A stretch of DNA of 25,527 nucleotides from an uncultured Lachnospiraceae bacterium (GCA_946566415.1 CAMNWW010000004.1:1-25527), one strand, 5' to 3'; shown: positions 15,895 through 23,945, numbered from the stretch's first letter. Numbers and translations: made by a program. The notes: generated by a model not told the origin, from the sequence alone.

Positions 15895-16144
15895 GACAAA
15901 TCCTATTATACGGTCTTTTTTAGTATGGTAATCTGGAAAATCAAAATTTCAGACCGTATCATCTAAAAAATCAGATTCACTTTTATTACTATATTCATAG
16001 ACAGGTATATGATAACTATTCCTTCTTGCATATTGGTATGCTTGAAGGAATAGTGGATTAAATTCAATCTACAAAAGCAATATTGAACCCCGCCTGTTCA
16101 AATCCCAAGTCAAGCACGCCTAATCCTGCAAAAAAGCAAAATAT
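15895..16144 (-). pseudogene. Truncated remnant of a second C5 DNA methyltransferase
   Basis: Directly after the endonuclease stop codon, in the same frame, the minus strand reads FFAGLGVLDLGFEQAGFNIA then FVD and TGA. This is motif I of a C5 cytosine methyltransferase. Removing one T restores VDEFNPLFLQAYQYARRN, then YHIPVYEYSNKSESDFLDD, then a TGA, and in the same frame FPDYHTKKDRIIGFV, where the catalytic GGPPC motif would follow. The similarity stops there (15895). One frameshift, one nonsense codon and loss of the start and of everything beyond about residue 80 make it dead. A 40-bp imperfect palindrome (CTATTCCTTC/GAAGGAATAG, 16016-16053) lies inside. Confidence 0.72.
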
Positions 16145-16882
16145 CTATTCTCCGGAATTAAACTTAACAAGTTTTTCCCAATCAATACTGCCGTCTTCTG
16201 TGCAAAAATCATTTGAAAACTCACGGACTAACCGATTCGATGCTTTCATATAACTTTCTTGAAAGCGTGCCACATATTTTTCAGGCAAGTCACCCATATA
16301 TTCAATTAGTTTAATATAGAAGTCCTCTTCACCAGTAAGTTTCCACCAGAAATTTTTCCCGGCAAGTTCCTGGTATATTTTTGGTTTGCCGCGCCCAGAA
16401 TCTTTTTTCTTTCCATAGCAGTAGCCTATATAGGCTTCATAGCGGGCTTTGGCCTGTTGCGCCAGCTTTGAGGCTGCCATGAAGTTTTGTTCCTGCCTTT
16501 TTTTACTGTCAGCATTAAATACAGAGGGGCCGCTTTTGACAGCAATGGCTGCTATGGTATTGTTCTCATTATCTTGGATCATGATGTCAATGCCTTCCGC
16601 TAAAGCTTTGTTTCCATTGCTGGCCGCTATAGCGACAGGCTCAAAAAAACAGTTTCCAAAGATAGTTTCTTCACTGGAGCTTACGAATGCTGTAAGGACA
16701 GAATCCACAATATCTGATGCGCTTTGCATTGCTTTGGCACGGTACAGGTATGGATTCTTACGTTTCATTACTTTGTTTATATTTAAGGTATCTATTTTGC
16801 TGATAAGGCTTTCGTAAAAAGAGTCAAGGGCCTGTGCAATAGCCTGCACTACTGCCTGCTCATTGTATGTTTTGTTTTCCAA
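16145..16882 (-). CDS. Type II restriction endonuclease, PmeII-like family
   Basis: 245 residues. The N-terminal block KRKNPYLYRAK (40-50), SSSEETIFGNCFFEPVA (68-84), EGIDI (96-100) and AIAVKSGP (112-119) are the hallmarks of the PmeII family; E96/D99 and K116 probably form the PD-(D/E)XK-type active site. Later YIGYCYGKKK and GKNFWWKLTGEEDFY also fit. It should cut unmethylated double-stranded DNA at the site protected by the adjacent methyltransferase. The start lies 23 bp inside the methyltransferase gene, so expression is coupled and follows protection. The recognition sequence cannot be read from the sequence. Confidence 0.8.
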   Translation of the reverse strand: MENKTYNEQAVVQAIAQALDSFYESLISKIDTLNINKVMKRKNPYLYRAKAMQSASDIVDSVLTAFVSSSEETIFGNCFFEPVAIAASNGNKALAEGIDIMIQDNENNTIAAIAVKSGPSVFNADSKKRQEQNFMAASKLAQQAKARYEAYIGYCYGKKKDSGRGKPKIYQELAGKNFWWKLTGEEDFYIKLIEYMGDLPEKYVARFQESYMKASNRLVREFSNDFCTEDGSIDWEKLVKFNSGE

Positions 16883-18065
16883 TGCAATCCCCTCCTAATT
16901 CAATAGCATATTTTATCCGGCTGTGGATGTTTGTCCCACGGAAACGTTTTGTCTGGATAGCCGCGTTATGGTCGGCAGCCGCAATGATCGCTTTTCCAAG
17001 GGCAACGGCTAAACCCACAGGTACAGCATTGCCAATCTGTTTGTATTTTGCGGCGGTTGTCCCCATAAATTTCCATTCATCTGGAAATTGTTGTATCCGG
17101 GCATATTCCTGGACGCTTAACGGGCGGTTTTGTGTGGGGTGGCACATCATGGTTGCCTTTTGGACAGGCGATGTGACCAGGGTAGGGGAAGGCTGGTTAA
17201 AAGAAAGCCTCCTGTAAAAGCCGACTTTTCCCCCGCCGGATTCATAGGCGCCGCCCATGGCCTGCTTGATCAGTTCTGGTGGCAGGCTGCGCCAGTTCCC
17301 ACCTTCAGGCACTAATTTTAGGAATTCTAAACGGTCATTGCTAAATGGGGTGTATTCCCCACAGTCATATTCCAAATCTTTGATGATGTCATTTAAAGTC
17401 TGCCATCGGTAACTGCTGTCTTGATGCATTTGAAAATGCGTAGGTATGGGAAGGAAAATATCTTCGTTGTCCCTGCTGCCGATTAAAACAAAGCGTTCAC
17501 GGAATTGTGGCACGCCATAATTAACAGCGTCCAGTAACCCATATACTGTTTTATAGCCTAATTTTCTAAATTCAGAAAGGATGACATCGAGCACGGTTCC
17601 CAGTTTTTGTTCAGGGTCTTCCTTGTCCCGTTCGGAAAGGGGGACATGTTTTAACGGGGCAGACATGATCCCTTTTACATTTTCCATTATAAAGAATCTG
17701 GGGCGTATGTAATCAATCATCCGGATGAAATCCATAAATAAGCTGCCACGGGGGTCATTGATGCCCAGCCGTTTCCCTGCTGTAGAAAATGGCTGGCAGG
17801 GCGGGCCTCCACAGATTAAGAATGGCTCCCCAGGGGAAAGGCGGGTGAAATCCAATAATTGCTGGGGCTGGATTCCGCGGATATCGCCTTCTATAACGTT
17901 ATGCCCATTTTCACGCATTGTAGCTACGCAGGAAAGGTCGAAATCCTGTCCGACAACTACGTTTAAGCCGGCTTTTTCCAATCCAATATCAAGCCCCATA
18001 GCCCCTGAAAACAGGGATATGGCATCCCTATTTTGCACATTGTCTTTATATCGCAAAATATTCAT
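16860..18065 (-). CDS. DNA (cytosine-5) methyltransferase
   Basis: 401 residues with the motifs in order: I LFSGAMGLDIG (18-28), IV GGPPCQPFSTAG with catalytic C90, VI ENV (128-130), VIII QFRERFVLIG, a target recognition domain of about 100 residues, then IX and X (QIGNAVPVGLA). Start supported by GGAGG 6 nt upstream. It transfers methyl from AdoMet to carbon 5 of cytosine and should protect against the overlapping endonuclease. Clustered with a Vsr enzyme, which repairs T:G mismatches arising by deamination of 5-methylcytosine. Confidence 0.95.
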   Translation of the reverse strand: MNILRYKDNVQNRDAISLFSGAMGLDIGLEKAGLNVVVGQDFDLSCVATMRENGHNVIEGDIRGIQPQQLLDFTRLSPGEPFLICGGPPCQPFSTAGKRLGINDPRGSLFMDFIRMIDYIRPRFFIMENVKGIMSAPLKHVPLSERDKEDPEQKLGTVLDVILSEFRKLGYKTVYGLLDAVNYGVPQFRERFVLIGSRDNEDIFLPIPTHFQMHQDSSYRWQTLNDIIKDLEYDCGEYTPFSNDRLEFLKLVPEGGNWRSLPPELIKQAMGGAYESGGGKVGFYRRLSFNQPSPTLVTSPVQKATMMCHPTQNRPLSVQEYARIQQFPDEWKFMGTTAAKYKQIGNAVPVGLAVALGKAIIAAADHNAAIQTKRFRGTNIHSRIKYAIELGGDCIGKQNIQ

Positions 18066-18077
18066 TTAAATCCTCCA

Positions 18078-18287
18078 TCAGACTTTATCCCCGTTAGGGA
18101 GGATAAAATTCCTTTCAAAAGTACAGTCCAAAACATGGGCAATGTCTTCCAGATCACGGATTGTAAAACTTTCTCTTTTCATCTTTGAATTAAAATTCTG
18201 GGGTGTAGTTCCAATACGCCGCGCTAATCCGGCAACGCTGATATTTGAACGGACACATAATACCTTTATCTGTTCTGAAATAGTCAT
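18078..18287 (-). CDS. Small HTH (XRE-type) regulator of the restriction cluster
   Basis: 69 residues from the ATG at 18285-18287, with AAGGAG 7 nt upstream (a longer frame exists but lacks a ribosome site). ISEQIKVLCVRSNISVAGLARRIGTTPQNFNSKM is a compact Cro/C1-type helix-turn-helix, followed by a short tail. Its stop is 12 nt from the methyltransferase start. Size and position match controller (C) proteins that delay endonuclease expression, but the sequence also resembles general XRE regulators. No clear C-box was identified. Confidence 0.75.
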   Translation of the reverse strand: MTISEQIKVLCVRSNISVAGLARRIGTTPQNFNSKMKRESFTIRDLEDIAHVLDCTFERNFILPNGDKV

Positions 18288-18336
18288 GCGGGTACTCCTT
18301 GATAAAGCCAACAATTATTTTGATAATATAAAAATT

Positions 18337-18810
18337 TTATTTTATGTTATCAATATAGTCCATTTCCAAATCGATTATATCATCAGAAGCTCCGATTTGC
18401 AACTCAAACCGTAAATCGTCGATAGCCTCAATGCATCCGGAGATATTCTTTAAAATGTCCTGTCCCCAAAAATGGATGGGTACCCAGTCCATTGCTATTA
18501 GTTTTAGGTCAGCCTCCCGGTCACGTGCCATATTACGTTCTATTTTTCTAATCCAATAGTCTTTGTTTTTGCCAAGCCGTTGTTTCTTTACCTCCCAATT
18601 ATACCCATGGAAAAATTCACTGTCGCAAAATATAGCGATTTTATATTTTGTTATAGCGATATCAGGGGAACCAGGTAGGGCTTTATAATTTTTTCTATAC
18701 CGGTAGCCTTTATGCCATAAGGCTTTACGTAAAGCTATTTCAATCTTTGTATCTGTGCTTTTGATATGGCTCATAGTGCGGCTTCTCTGTTCAGGTGTCA
18801 TTGTATCCAT
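18337..18810 (-). CDS. vsr: Very short patch repair endonuclease (Vsr)
   Basis: 157 residues from the ATG at 18808-18810 (AAAGGGG upstream; a TTG five codons earlier is less likely). Typical blocks: MTPEQRSRTMSHIKSTDTKIE, ALRKALWHKGYRYRKN, LPGSPDIAI with catalytic D50, KYKIAIFCDSEFFHG (55-69), then the W..KI.RN..RD block. It nicks 5' of the T in T:G mismatches formed by deamination of 5-methylcytosine. It differs from E. coli Vsr in having FCDSEFFHG instead of the FVHGCFWHGH block. First gene of the Vsr-HTH-methylase-endonuclease operon. Upstream a weak TTGATA/TATAAA pair lies near 18846-18865. Confidence 0.92.
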   Translation of the reverse strand: MDTMTPEQRSRTMSHIKSTDTKIEIALRKALWHKGYRYRKNYKALPGSPDIAITKYKIAIFCDSEFFHGYNWEVKKQRLGKNKDYWIRKIERNMARDREADLKLIAMDWVPIHFWGQDILKNISGCIEAIDDLRFELQIGASDDIIDLEMDYIDNIK

Positions 18811-18966
18811 AAAAACCCCTTTCAATTGATCGGGTTTATAAATCAGCTTAGTTGTTGTGTATCAATAATACCGCAAATAACTGTTAAATGGAAGATTGAA
18901 TATTTTTGATAGATTTTGTATGAATGACAAACAAAGGATAGCAGACGGTTCAAAGATGTTGTTTTT

Positions 18967-19008
18967 AAAAATACCGTTGCGGAGAATTTTCCTGACAACG
19001 GTATTTTT
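18967..19008. terminator. Bidirectional rho-independent terminator
   Basis: AAAAATACCGTTG (18967-18979) pairs perfectly with CAACGGTATTTTT (18996-19008), a 13-bp stem with U-tracts on either strand. It ends the galactosidase-symporter operon coming from the right and shields the restriction operon. The stretch 18826-18966 holds no gene. Confidence 0.9.
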
Positions 19009-19023
19009 CATATCCTTTATTTA

Positions 19024-20382
19024 TTACCCTTTCCTCTCCCCCTTTATCTTTTCATTCGCCTCCTCCACGTTCATCCTTGAAAGCACAATCATGATGAGCA
19101 CGTCAATAATAAGGGGAAGCCATAAATACATGATATGCAGCATATCGATACAGGACTGCGGCTGAACCTCAAGCTTACCGTCGAACTTACTGAACTCCAG
19201 AAGCCAGCCTGCCGCCGCCGTACCAAGTCCCCCTCCCAGCTTCACGCCAAGCGAAGTGCAAGAATACATCGTCCCGTCTACTCTCTTCCCCTTTGTCAAA
19301 AAGGTATATTCCGAGCAGGACGCGATCACCGCGTTCATATCCCCCTGCCAAGGTCCCTGTCCAAGCGCGGCAAGCGCCGTAAACGCGAGCATCATCGGGA
19401 CGCTTCCTATATACCCGGCAAAGACCACGAGCGCCCTGCCAAAGACAGCGATCATATATCCCCTTAAATTCAGCTTATACATCCCTTTCCACCTTCCTAC
19501 CAGGGCAGGCGTGAAGACAAGCGCGATGATCAGCGGAATATTGGACGCCCAGGAAAATATACCGTAAAGGTTCTCGTTTTTCAGCACGTAGGTCATATAA
19601 TAGATACCAGAATTGATCATCGCCGTGTATAATTGCTGCAAAATATATACACCGCATATCATCAGATAGTATTTGTTCGCCGCAAGCAAACGAAACGCCC
19701 CGGCAAGCCCATATTTTTCTTCTTCTGCTTTTTCCCCGCTGGTTAATTCTTCCTCCGGCAGTTCCTTTACCGAAAAAACGGAAACTGTATTGACTATCAG
19801 ACCGATCCCGGCATAGACAATCGCTACAGTCCTCCAGGCAGCCGCTCCGCCGCCGCATTTTGCGACAAAACCGATCGTCACTGACTGGATGAGCAGGCTT
19901 GTCGCAAACGCGAAGATAAACCGGTAAGACCCCATCTGCACCCGTTCTTTACTGTTCTTTGTGACTAAAGAAGTAAGGGCCGAATATGCGATATTATTTG
20001 CCGTATAAAATACACCGTTCAACAATGTATACGCAATAAAGAACCATGCGTACTGTGCGGTGCGTCCCAGGCTTTCCGGTACCGCAAAAATCGCCGCCAA
20101 TGTGACCGCACAGCCGATGTAGCCGTACAGCATCCAGGGCCTCGCCTTTCCAAGCCGGCTTTTGGTCTTATCGATCATCGAGCCGAAGAAAATGTCAGTG
20201 AAACCATCAAATAATTTTGAAACCGCAATCAATGTACCTACGATACCTGCCGAAAGCCCGACCGTATTGGTCAGATAGATCATAACAAATGAGGATAAGA
20301 ATGCATATACTACGTTGCCCGCAATATCCCCGGAACCATATCCCACTTTGTTGTACCACTTCAAATATGTCTTTTCTTCCAT
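19024..20382 (-). CDS. GPH family sugar:cation symporter (MelB/LacS-like)
   Basis: 452 residues from the ATG at 20380-20382, with GAGGAG upstream. It has about 12 membrane helices. GPH signatures: YGSGDIAGNVVYAFLSSF near the N-terminus, the loop DGFTDIFFGSMIDKTKSRLGKARPW, and in the second half KRVDGTMYSCTSLGVKLGGGLG. No C-terminal IIA domain, unlike LacS. The charged cytoplasmic loop lies between helices 6 and 7. It should carry a galactoside or other beta-linked sugar with Na+ or H+. The gene lies 126 bp behind the second beta-galactosidase; that gap holds the palindrome GCTTCCGGAAGC (20464-20475) and no T-run. Confidence 0.93.
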   Translation of the reverse strand: MEEKTYLKWYNKVGYGSGDIAGNVVYAFLSSFVMIYLTNTVGLSAGIVGTLIAVSKLFDGFTDIFFGSMIDKTKSRLGKARPWMLYGYIGCAVTLAAIFAVPESLGRTAQYAWFFIAYTLLNGVFYTANNIAYSALTSLVTKNSKERVQMGSYRFIFAFATSLLIQSVTIGFVAKCGGGAAAWRTVAIVYAGIGLIVNTVSVFSVKELPEEELTSGEKAEEEKYGLAGAFRLLAANKYYLMICGVYILQQLYTAMINSGIYYMTYVLKNENLYGIFSWASNIPLIIALVFTPALVGRWKGMYKLNLRGYMIAVFGRALVVFAGYIGSVPMMLAFTALAALGQGPWQGDMNAVIASCSEYTFLTKGKRVDGTMYSCTSLGVKLGGGLGTAAAGWLLEFSKFDGKLEVQPQSCIDMLHIMYLWLPLIIDVLIMIVLSRMNVEEANEKIKGERKG

Positions 20383-20508
20383 AAGAAGGACACTCCTCTC
20401 TGCTTTTTTAGTTGTCTGTTGCTCTTGCTTCCAGAAACCTTTTCCGGAGTTATGCATGCTTAAGCTTCCGGAAGCCTATTGAACCGGTCGGATTGCCGAC
20501 GGATCAAA

Positions 20509-23500
20509 TCATGTTAAGATGTACGGTACTAATTGAAATTCAAAACAGAATTTCTCATCATCAAACCGGTATTTTTCCATCACTTCTGGCCCGCAGCTAT
20601 TGGAGCCGATTCCATTTAGTGCATAATCCAGGCATAATACCGTATTTCCTGATTCTTCTAACTCAAAATTGTGCGCTTTTCCCTCCAATTCTTCCTGCGT
20701 ATAGACAGACGCGTTAAATGAAAACTTTCTGTCCGCTGCTGCCGCAAGTCCAAATATTCTTCCATCAGCGTCCGCACCGCTGCTGCCTATACCGTCTCTC
20801 TCTTTACCGTTTCTCTCTATACTGCCGCCCTCTGTGCTGCAGATTTGTACATAGTCGCAGTCAAAGTGGCTTCCATTTTCCTGAGGACGGATATAGTCCT
20901 CATGTAACTGGGGTACCTTTGCGTGGTAAAGCCCATGTCCCGCGGCCCTGTGTTTATCGCGGTAGCTTTCCATCGGCCCGCAGCCATAGTAAGAAACATT
21001 TTCAAACTCTCCGGGCAGGAAAAGACGTACTCCAAACCTGGGAAGCTCCGGGAACTCCGTGTTCCTGGAAACATCCAACTTCGCGTGGACGCCGCCCCTG
21101 CCGTCTATCGTCCAGACCGCGCTTAGATCAAGTATACGCTGGACCGTCGGCGCCAGGACCGCCGCCTTACTTTCAATCACAATCTTTCCGTCCGACTGCC
21201 GCAGAACCGTATCATACGCCCTTGCATACGCCTCATGGTAATGCGCTTTTTTCCACTCTTCTTTTATATACATATCGTTGTCGGCGGGCGCTCTCCAGAT
21301 ATTCAGCTGCATCGGCCTGTCCAGATATTCCCTTCCGCCATAAATCATGCTTTCAAACAAACCGCTCTTCTTACTGTATATGTAAACGAACCCGTTTCCT
21401 TTTACAACTATTTTTCCGTCCGTTTCCGCAACATCCCACACTCCTGCGGTATCCAATCCATCCATCCCGCGCTTCAGCAGCTTTACAGCCCCCTGGTTCC
21501 TTCCATCCTCATTTTCCAGAAGAATCTCGTCAAATCCAAGTATATGCTCCGCCGGGACCAGAGACGTTTCCCTGCGAAGCTGATAAATAATTTTTAAATA
21601 CACTCTCCCGGCGCTCGGTATTTTCACATCCAGTTCAGTCACAGACTCAGCGTGAGGAGGTATCGAAAATTCCGGAAGCTCCCCCGTTTCCACACAGACG
21701 CCGTCGCAAGTCACCTCATAGCGGATCACGGCATAGTCTTTCAGATCAATAAAATCCAGATAATTACGCAGTTTCAGCTCCTTTGTCTTTGTATCATAGG
21801 AAACCACTCTTGCCGGACGGTGTACATTCTTATATTCCAGCAGGCCCGTATGCGGCGTGCGGTCGGGATAAACAAGACCGTCCATACAGAAATTCCCGTC
21901 ATGTACCGCTTCATTATGATCTCCGCCGTATAAATATTTTATCTTCCCGTTTTCTGCCTTTCCGGCATAGACCGCATGGTCGCACCACTCCCACACAAAC
22001 CCGCCGCACATCATGTCATTGCCGTGAATAAGCTGGAAATAGTCCTCAAGATCGCCAGGGCCGTTCCCCATGGCATGGCTGTACTCTACTAGAAGAAACG
22101 GCTTACTTCCATCTTTTTCAAAATACTCCTCAATATCGGCAAAGCACGGATACATTCTGCTGTACAGATCAAGGTCAGAATAATCATACACAACGTCACT
22201 TTTCCGGTAGCGCGCGCTCTCATAGTGCGTGATCCTTTCCGGGTCAAATTCCTTAGTCCAACGGAGCGCCTTTTCAAAATTGCAGCCGTATGCACTCTCA
22301 TTTCCCATAGACCACATCAGGATGCACGGGCGGTTCTTATCCCTCTCCACCATCCTCTGCACACGGTCTAAAACGGCTTCCTCCCAAACCGGATCATCCG
22401 CGATCCGCTCATTCCAGCCTTCGTTCCGGTTCTCGTCAGTATCCTCTTTGTAATACAGCATAGACGGACCATGAGCTTCGATATCCGCCTCGTCCATCAC
22501 CATAAATCCATATTTATCACACAGTTGGTAGAAATACGGCGCATTCGGATAATGACTGGAACGGATGGCGTTGAAATTATGCTGTTTCATCATAGCAAGA
22601 TCCTTCATCAGCTGCTCTATACTGATAGCAAAACCTGTGACCGGATCCGAATCGTGCCGGTTTACACCATGGAACTTTATCTTTTGTCCGTTCAGATAAA
22701 TAACTTTATCCTTGATCTGAATCGTCCGCAGCCCCACATGATCCGTAATGACCTCATTTTCCGTCTCCAGGACAATCGTATATAAATCAGGGCTTTCTGC
22801 GCTCCACAGCACAGGATTCTTAATTTCCAGTGAAATATGATTTTCCTGGACTTTCCCGGATGCCAGGGCATTCCCCTGCTTATCATAGACAGTAACCTTT
22901 GTATCCACCGGACTGGAAATATAAGAAATATCTAAGTGGATCTCCGCCTCATTTTCATGTACCGCCGTTGTAATTCGATAATCGTTGATAAATCTCTCTG
23001 GTCTTTTTAGCAAATATACATCCCGGAAAATCCCGCTCATCCGGAACTTATCCTGATCCTCCAGATAACTGCCGTCGCACCATTTCATAACAAGTACTGA
23101 AAGAACATTTTTCCCTTCCTTCAATTCCGGTGTAACATGAAATTCACTCGTCGCGTGGGATACCTGGCTGTACCCGGCATAGGCTCCGTTGAGCCATACA
23201 TAAAAGCATGAATCCACCCCTTCAAAATTCAAGTACGCTTCCGGGGCCCGCCTGTCCTTGTGATACTCGAATTCATACACATACGCGCCGCACGGAATAT
23301 CCTGCGGAACAAAGGGCGGGTCGAACGGGAACGGATACCGAATATTCGTATACTGATGGGAATCATATCCCTCCGTCTGCCACATGCCGGGAACCTTGAT
23401 CGTATCAAAACCAGATGTGTCATAATCCTCCTTGAAGAATGGCTCTTTCACATCATAAATACTCTCAAAATACCGAAACCTCCAATCTCCGTTCAATAAC

Positions 23501-23634
23501 TGAAAACGATCCGACTCCTCCCGGCGCTCTGCCAGATGGTCCATCCTCCTTGACGCAGGAATGTAATACGCCCTGGGCGGCATCGTTCCTTCATGCAGGA
23601 GCTTCGGATTCTCATAATACCTTGGAACTATCAT
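20509..23634 (-). CDS. lacZ: Beta-galactosidase, glycoside hydrolase family 2 (second copy)
   Basis: 1041 residues with the full LacZ layout: sugar-binding domain with WRFRYF and VPGMWQTEGYD (about 45-210), Ig-like domain, TIM barrel with GVNRHDSDP (323-331), acid/base E446 in WSMGNESAYG, nucleophile E517 in LVEYSHAMGNGPGD, and the C-terminal small-chain domain. No signal peptide, so cytoplasmic. Start supported by AAGGAGG 8 nt upstream. It is clearly divergent from the galactosidase at 4203-7298, so this is not a recent duplication. Transcribed from the promoter at 23794-23822 through the long form of the repeated leader; followed by a symporter gene. The divergent AraC gene is the probable regulator. 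Confidence 0.95.
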   Translation of the reverse strand: MIVPRYYENPKLLHEGTMPPRAYYIPASRRMDHLAERREESDRFQLLNGDWRFRYFESIYDVKEPFFKEDYDTSGFDTIKVPGMWQTEGYDSHQYTNIRYPFPFDPPFVPQDIPCGAYVYEFEYHKDRRAPEAYLNFEGVDSCFYVWLNGAYAGYSQVSHATSEFHVTPELKEGKNVLSVLVMKWCDGSYLEDQDKFRMSGIFRDVYLLKRPERFINDYRITTAVHENEAEIHLDISYISSPVDTKVTVYDKQGNALASGKVQENHISLEIKNPVLWSAESPDLYTIVLETENEVITDHVGLRTIQIKDKVIYLNGQKIKFHGVNRHDSDPVTGFAISIEQLMKDLAMMKQHNFNAIRSSHYPNAPYFYQLCDKYGFMVMDEADIEAHGPSMLYYKEDTDENRNEGWNERIADDPVWEEAVLDRVQRMVERDKNRPCILMWSMGNESAYGCNFEKALRWTKEFDPERITHYESARYRKSDVVYDYSDLDLYSRMYPCFADIEEYFEKDGSKPFLLVEYSHAMGNGPGDLEDYFQLIHGNDMMCGGFVWEWCDHAVYAGKAENGKIKYLYGGDHNEAVHDGNFCMDGLVYPDRTPHTGLLEYKNVHRPARVVSYDTKTKELKLRNYLDFIDLKDYAVIRYEVTCDGVCVETGELPEFSIPPHAESVTELDVKIPSAGRVYLKIIYQLRRETSLVPAEHILGFDEILLENEDGRNQGAVKLLKRGMDGLDTAGVWDVAETDGKIVVKGNGFVYIYSKKSGLFESMIYGGREYLDRPMQLNIWRAPADNDMYIKEEWKKAHYHEAYARAYDTVLRQSDGKIVIESKAAVLAPTVQRILDLSAVWTIDGRGGVHAKLDVSRNTEFPELPRFGVRLFLPGEFENVSYYGCGPMESYRDKHRAAGHGLYHAKVPQLHEDYIRPQENGSHFDCDYVQICSTEGGSIERNGKERDGIGSSGADADGRIFGLAAAADRKFSFNASVYTQEELEGKAHNFELEESGNTVLCLDYALNGIGSNSCGPEVMEKYRFDDEKFCFEFQLVPYILT

Positions 23635-23663
23635 CTACCTGGCCTCCTTTTTATTTCTGGTCT

Positions 23664-23790
23664 TACCCCACAAGGGGGTATTCGTACTAAAGCTCGTGTG
23701 TTCCCCCACAGTGCTCACTCGCAAGCCTTCGGCTTCCTCGTTCACGGGCGTTCGCCCTCCTCTGTTTTGGCACTGCTCACTGCTTTTGTG
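23664..23790 (-). repeat. Repeated structured leader, copy 3 (long module)
   Basis: Read on the minus strand: CAGTGC...GCACTG (23770-23775, 23709-23714) closes a multi-branch fold with hairpins GGGC-GAAC-GCCC and AAGCC-GAA-GGCTT. Then comes the shared tail CGAGCTTTAGTACGAAT and ACCCCC-TTGT-GGGGT. In this copy a GGGGG run upstream could compete with the GGGG arm for the CCCCC, giving two exclusive folds. It ends 30 nt from the galactosidase start and lies between its promoter and its ribosome site. Confidence 0.65.
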
Positions 23791-23793
23791 GAT

Positions 23794-23822
23794 ATTATAT
23801 AAAATCCCTCCCGCAAAGTCCA
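23794..23822 (-). promoter_or_regulatory. Sigma-A promoter of the second galactosidase operon
   Basis: On the minus strand: TGGACT (23817-23822), 17-bp spacer, TATAAT (23794-23799). Its -35 is part of the palindrome GTCCATGGAC (23818-23827), shared with the divergent AraC promoter region. Confidence 0.65.
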
Positions 23823-23832
23823 TGGACATGAA

Positions 23833-23861
23833 TGGACAAATCATGCACAAAGTTGTACAAT
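23833..23861 (+). promoter_or_regulatory. Sigma-A promoter of the AraC gene, with ATGGACA direct repeat
   Basis: TGGACA (23833-23838), 17-bp spacer, TACAAT (23856-23861). ATGGACA occurs twice, at 23822-23828 and 23832-23838, ten bases apart between the two divergent promoters. A repeat in this place is a candidate AraC-type operator. Confidence 0.62.
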
Positions 23862-23864
23862 AAT

Positions 23865-23920
23865 GAGTACTTAGCGAGGTATTTCACGAGCTTTAGTACG
23901 AATTACCCCCTTGCGGGGTA
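23865..23920 (+). repeat. Repeated structured leader, copy 4 (short module)
   Basis: Stem GTACT/AGTAC with inner AGC/GCT around GAGGTATTTCACGA, then GAATT and TACCCC-CTTGC-GGGGTA. Almost identical to copy 1 short. It begins at the expected transcription start and ends 10 nt before the GGAGGTGA ribosome site of the AraC gene. Confidence 0.72.
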
Positions 23921-23945
23921 GAAAATACTCCCGGAGGTGAGATGT

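Noticed and set aside
15905..15956. ATACGGTCT/AGACCGTAT inverted pair as a terminator
   Set aside because: The 30-plus-base loop and position within the methylase remnant make coincidence likely; no clean T-run after the right arm.
18896..19165. 89-codon plus-strand frame
   Set aside because: It spans the terminator hairpin and the end of the symporter gene on the other strand.
20718..21590. 290-codon plus-strand frame opposite the second galactosidase
   Set aside because: Shadow frame, low-complexity Ser/Arg/Pro-rich product.
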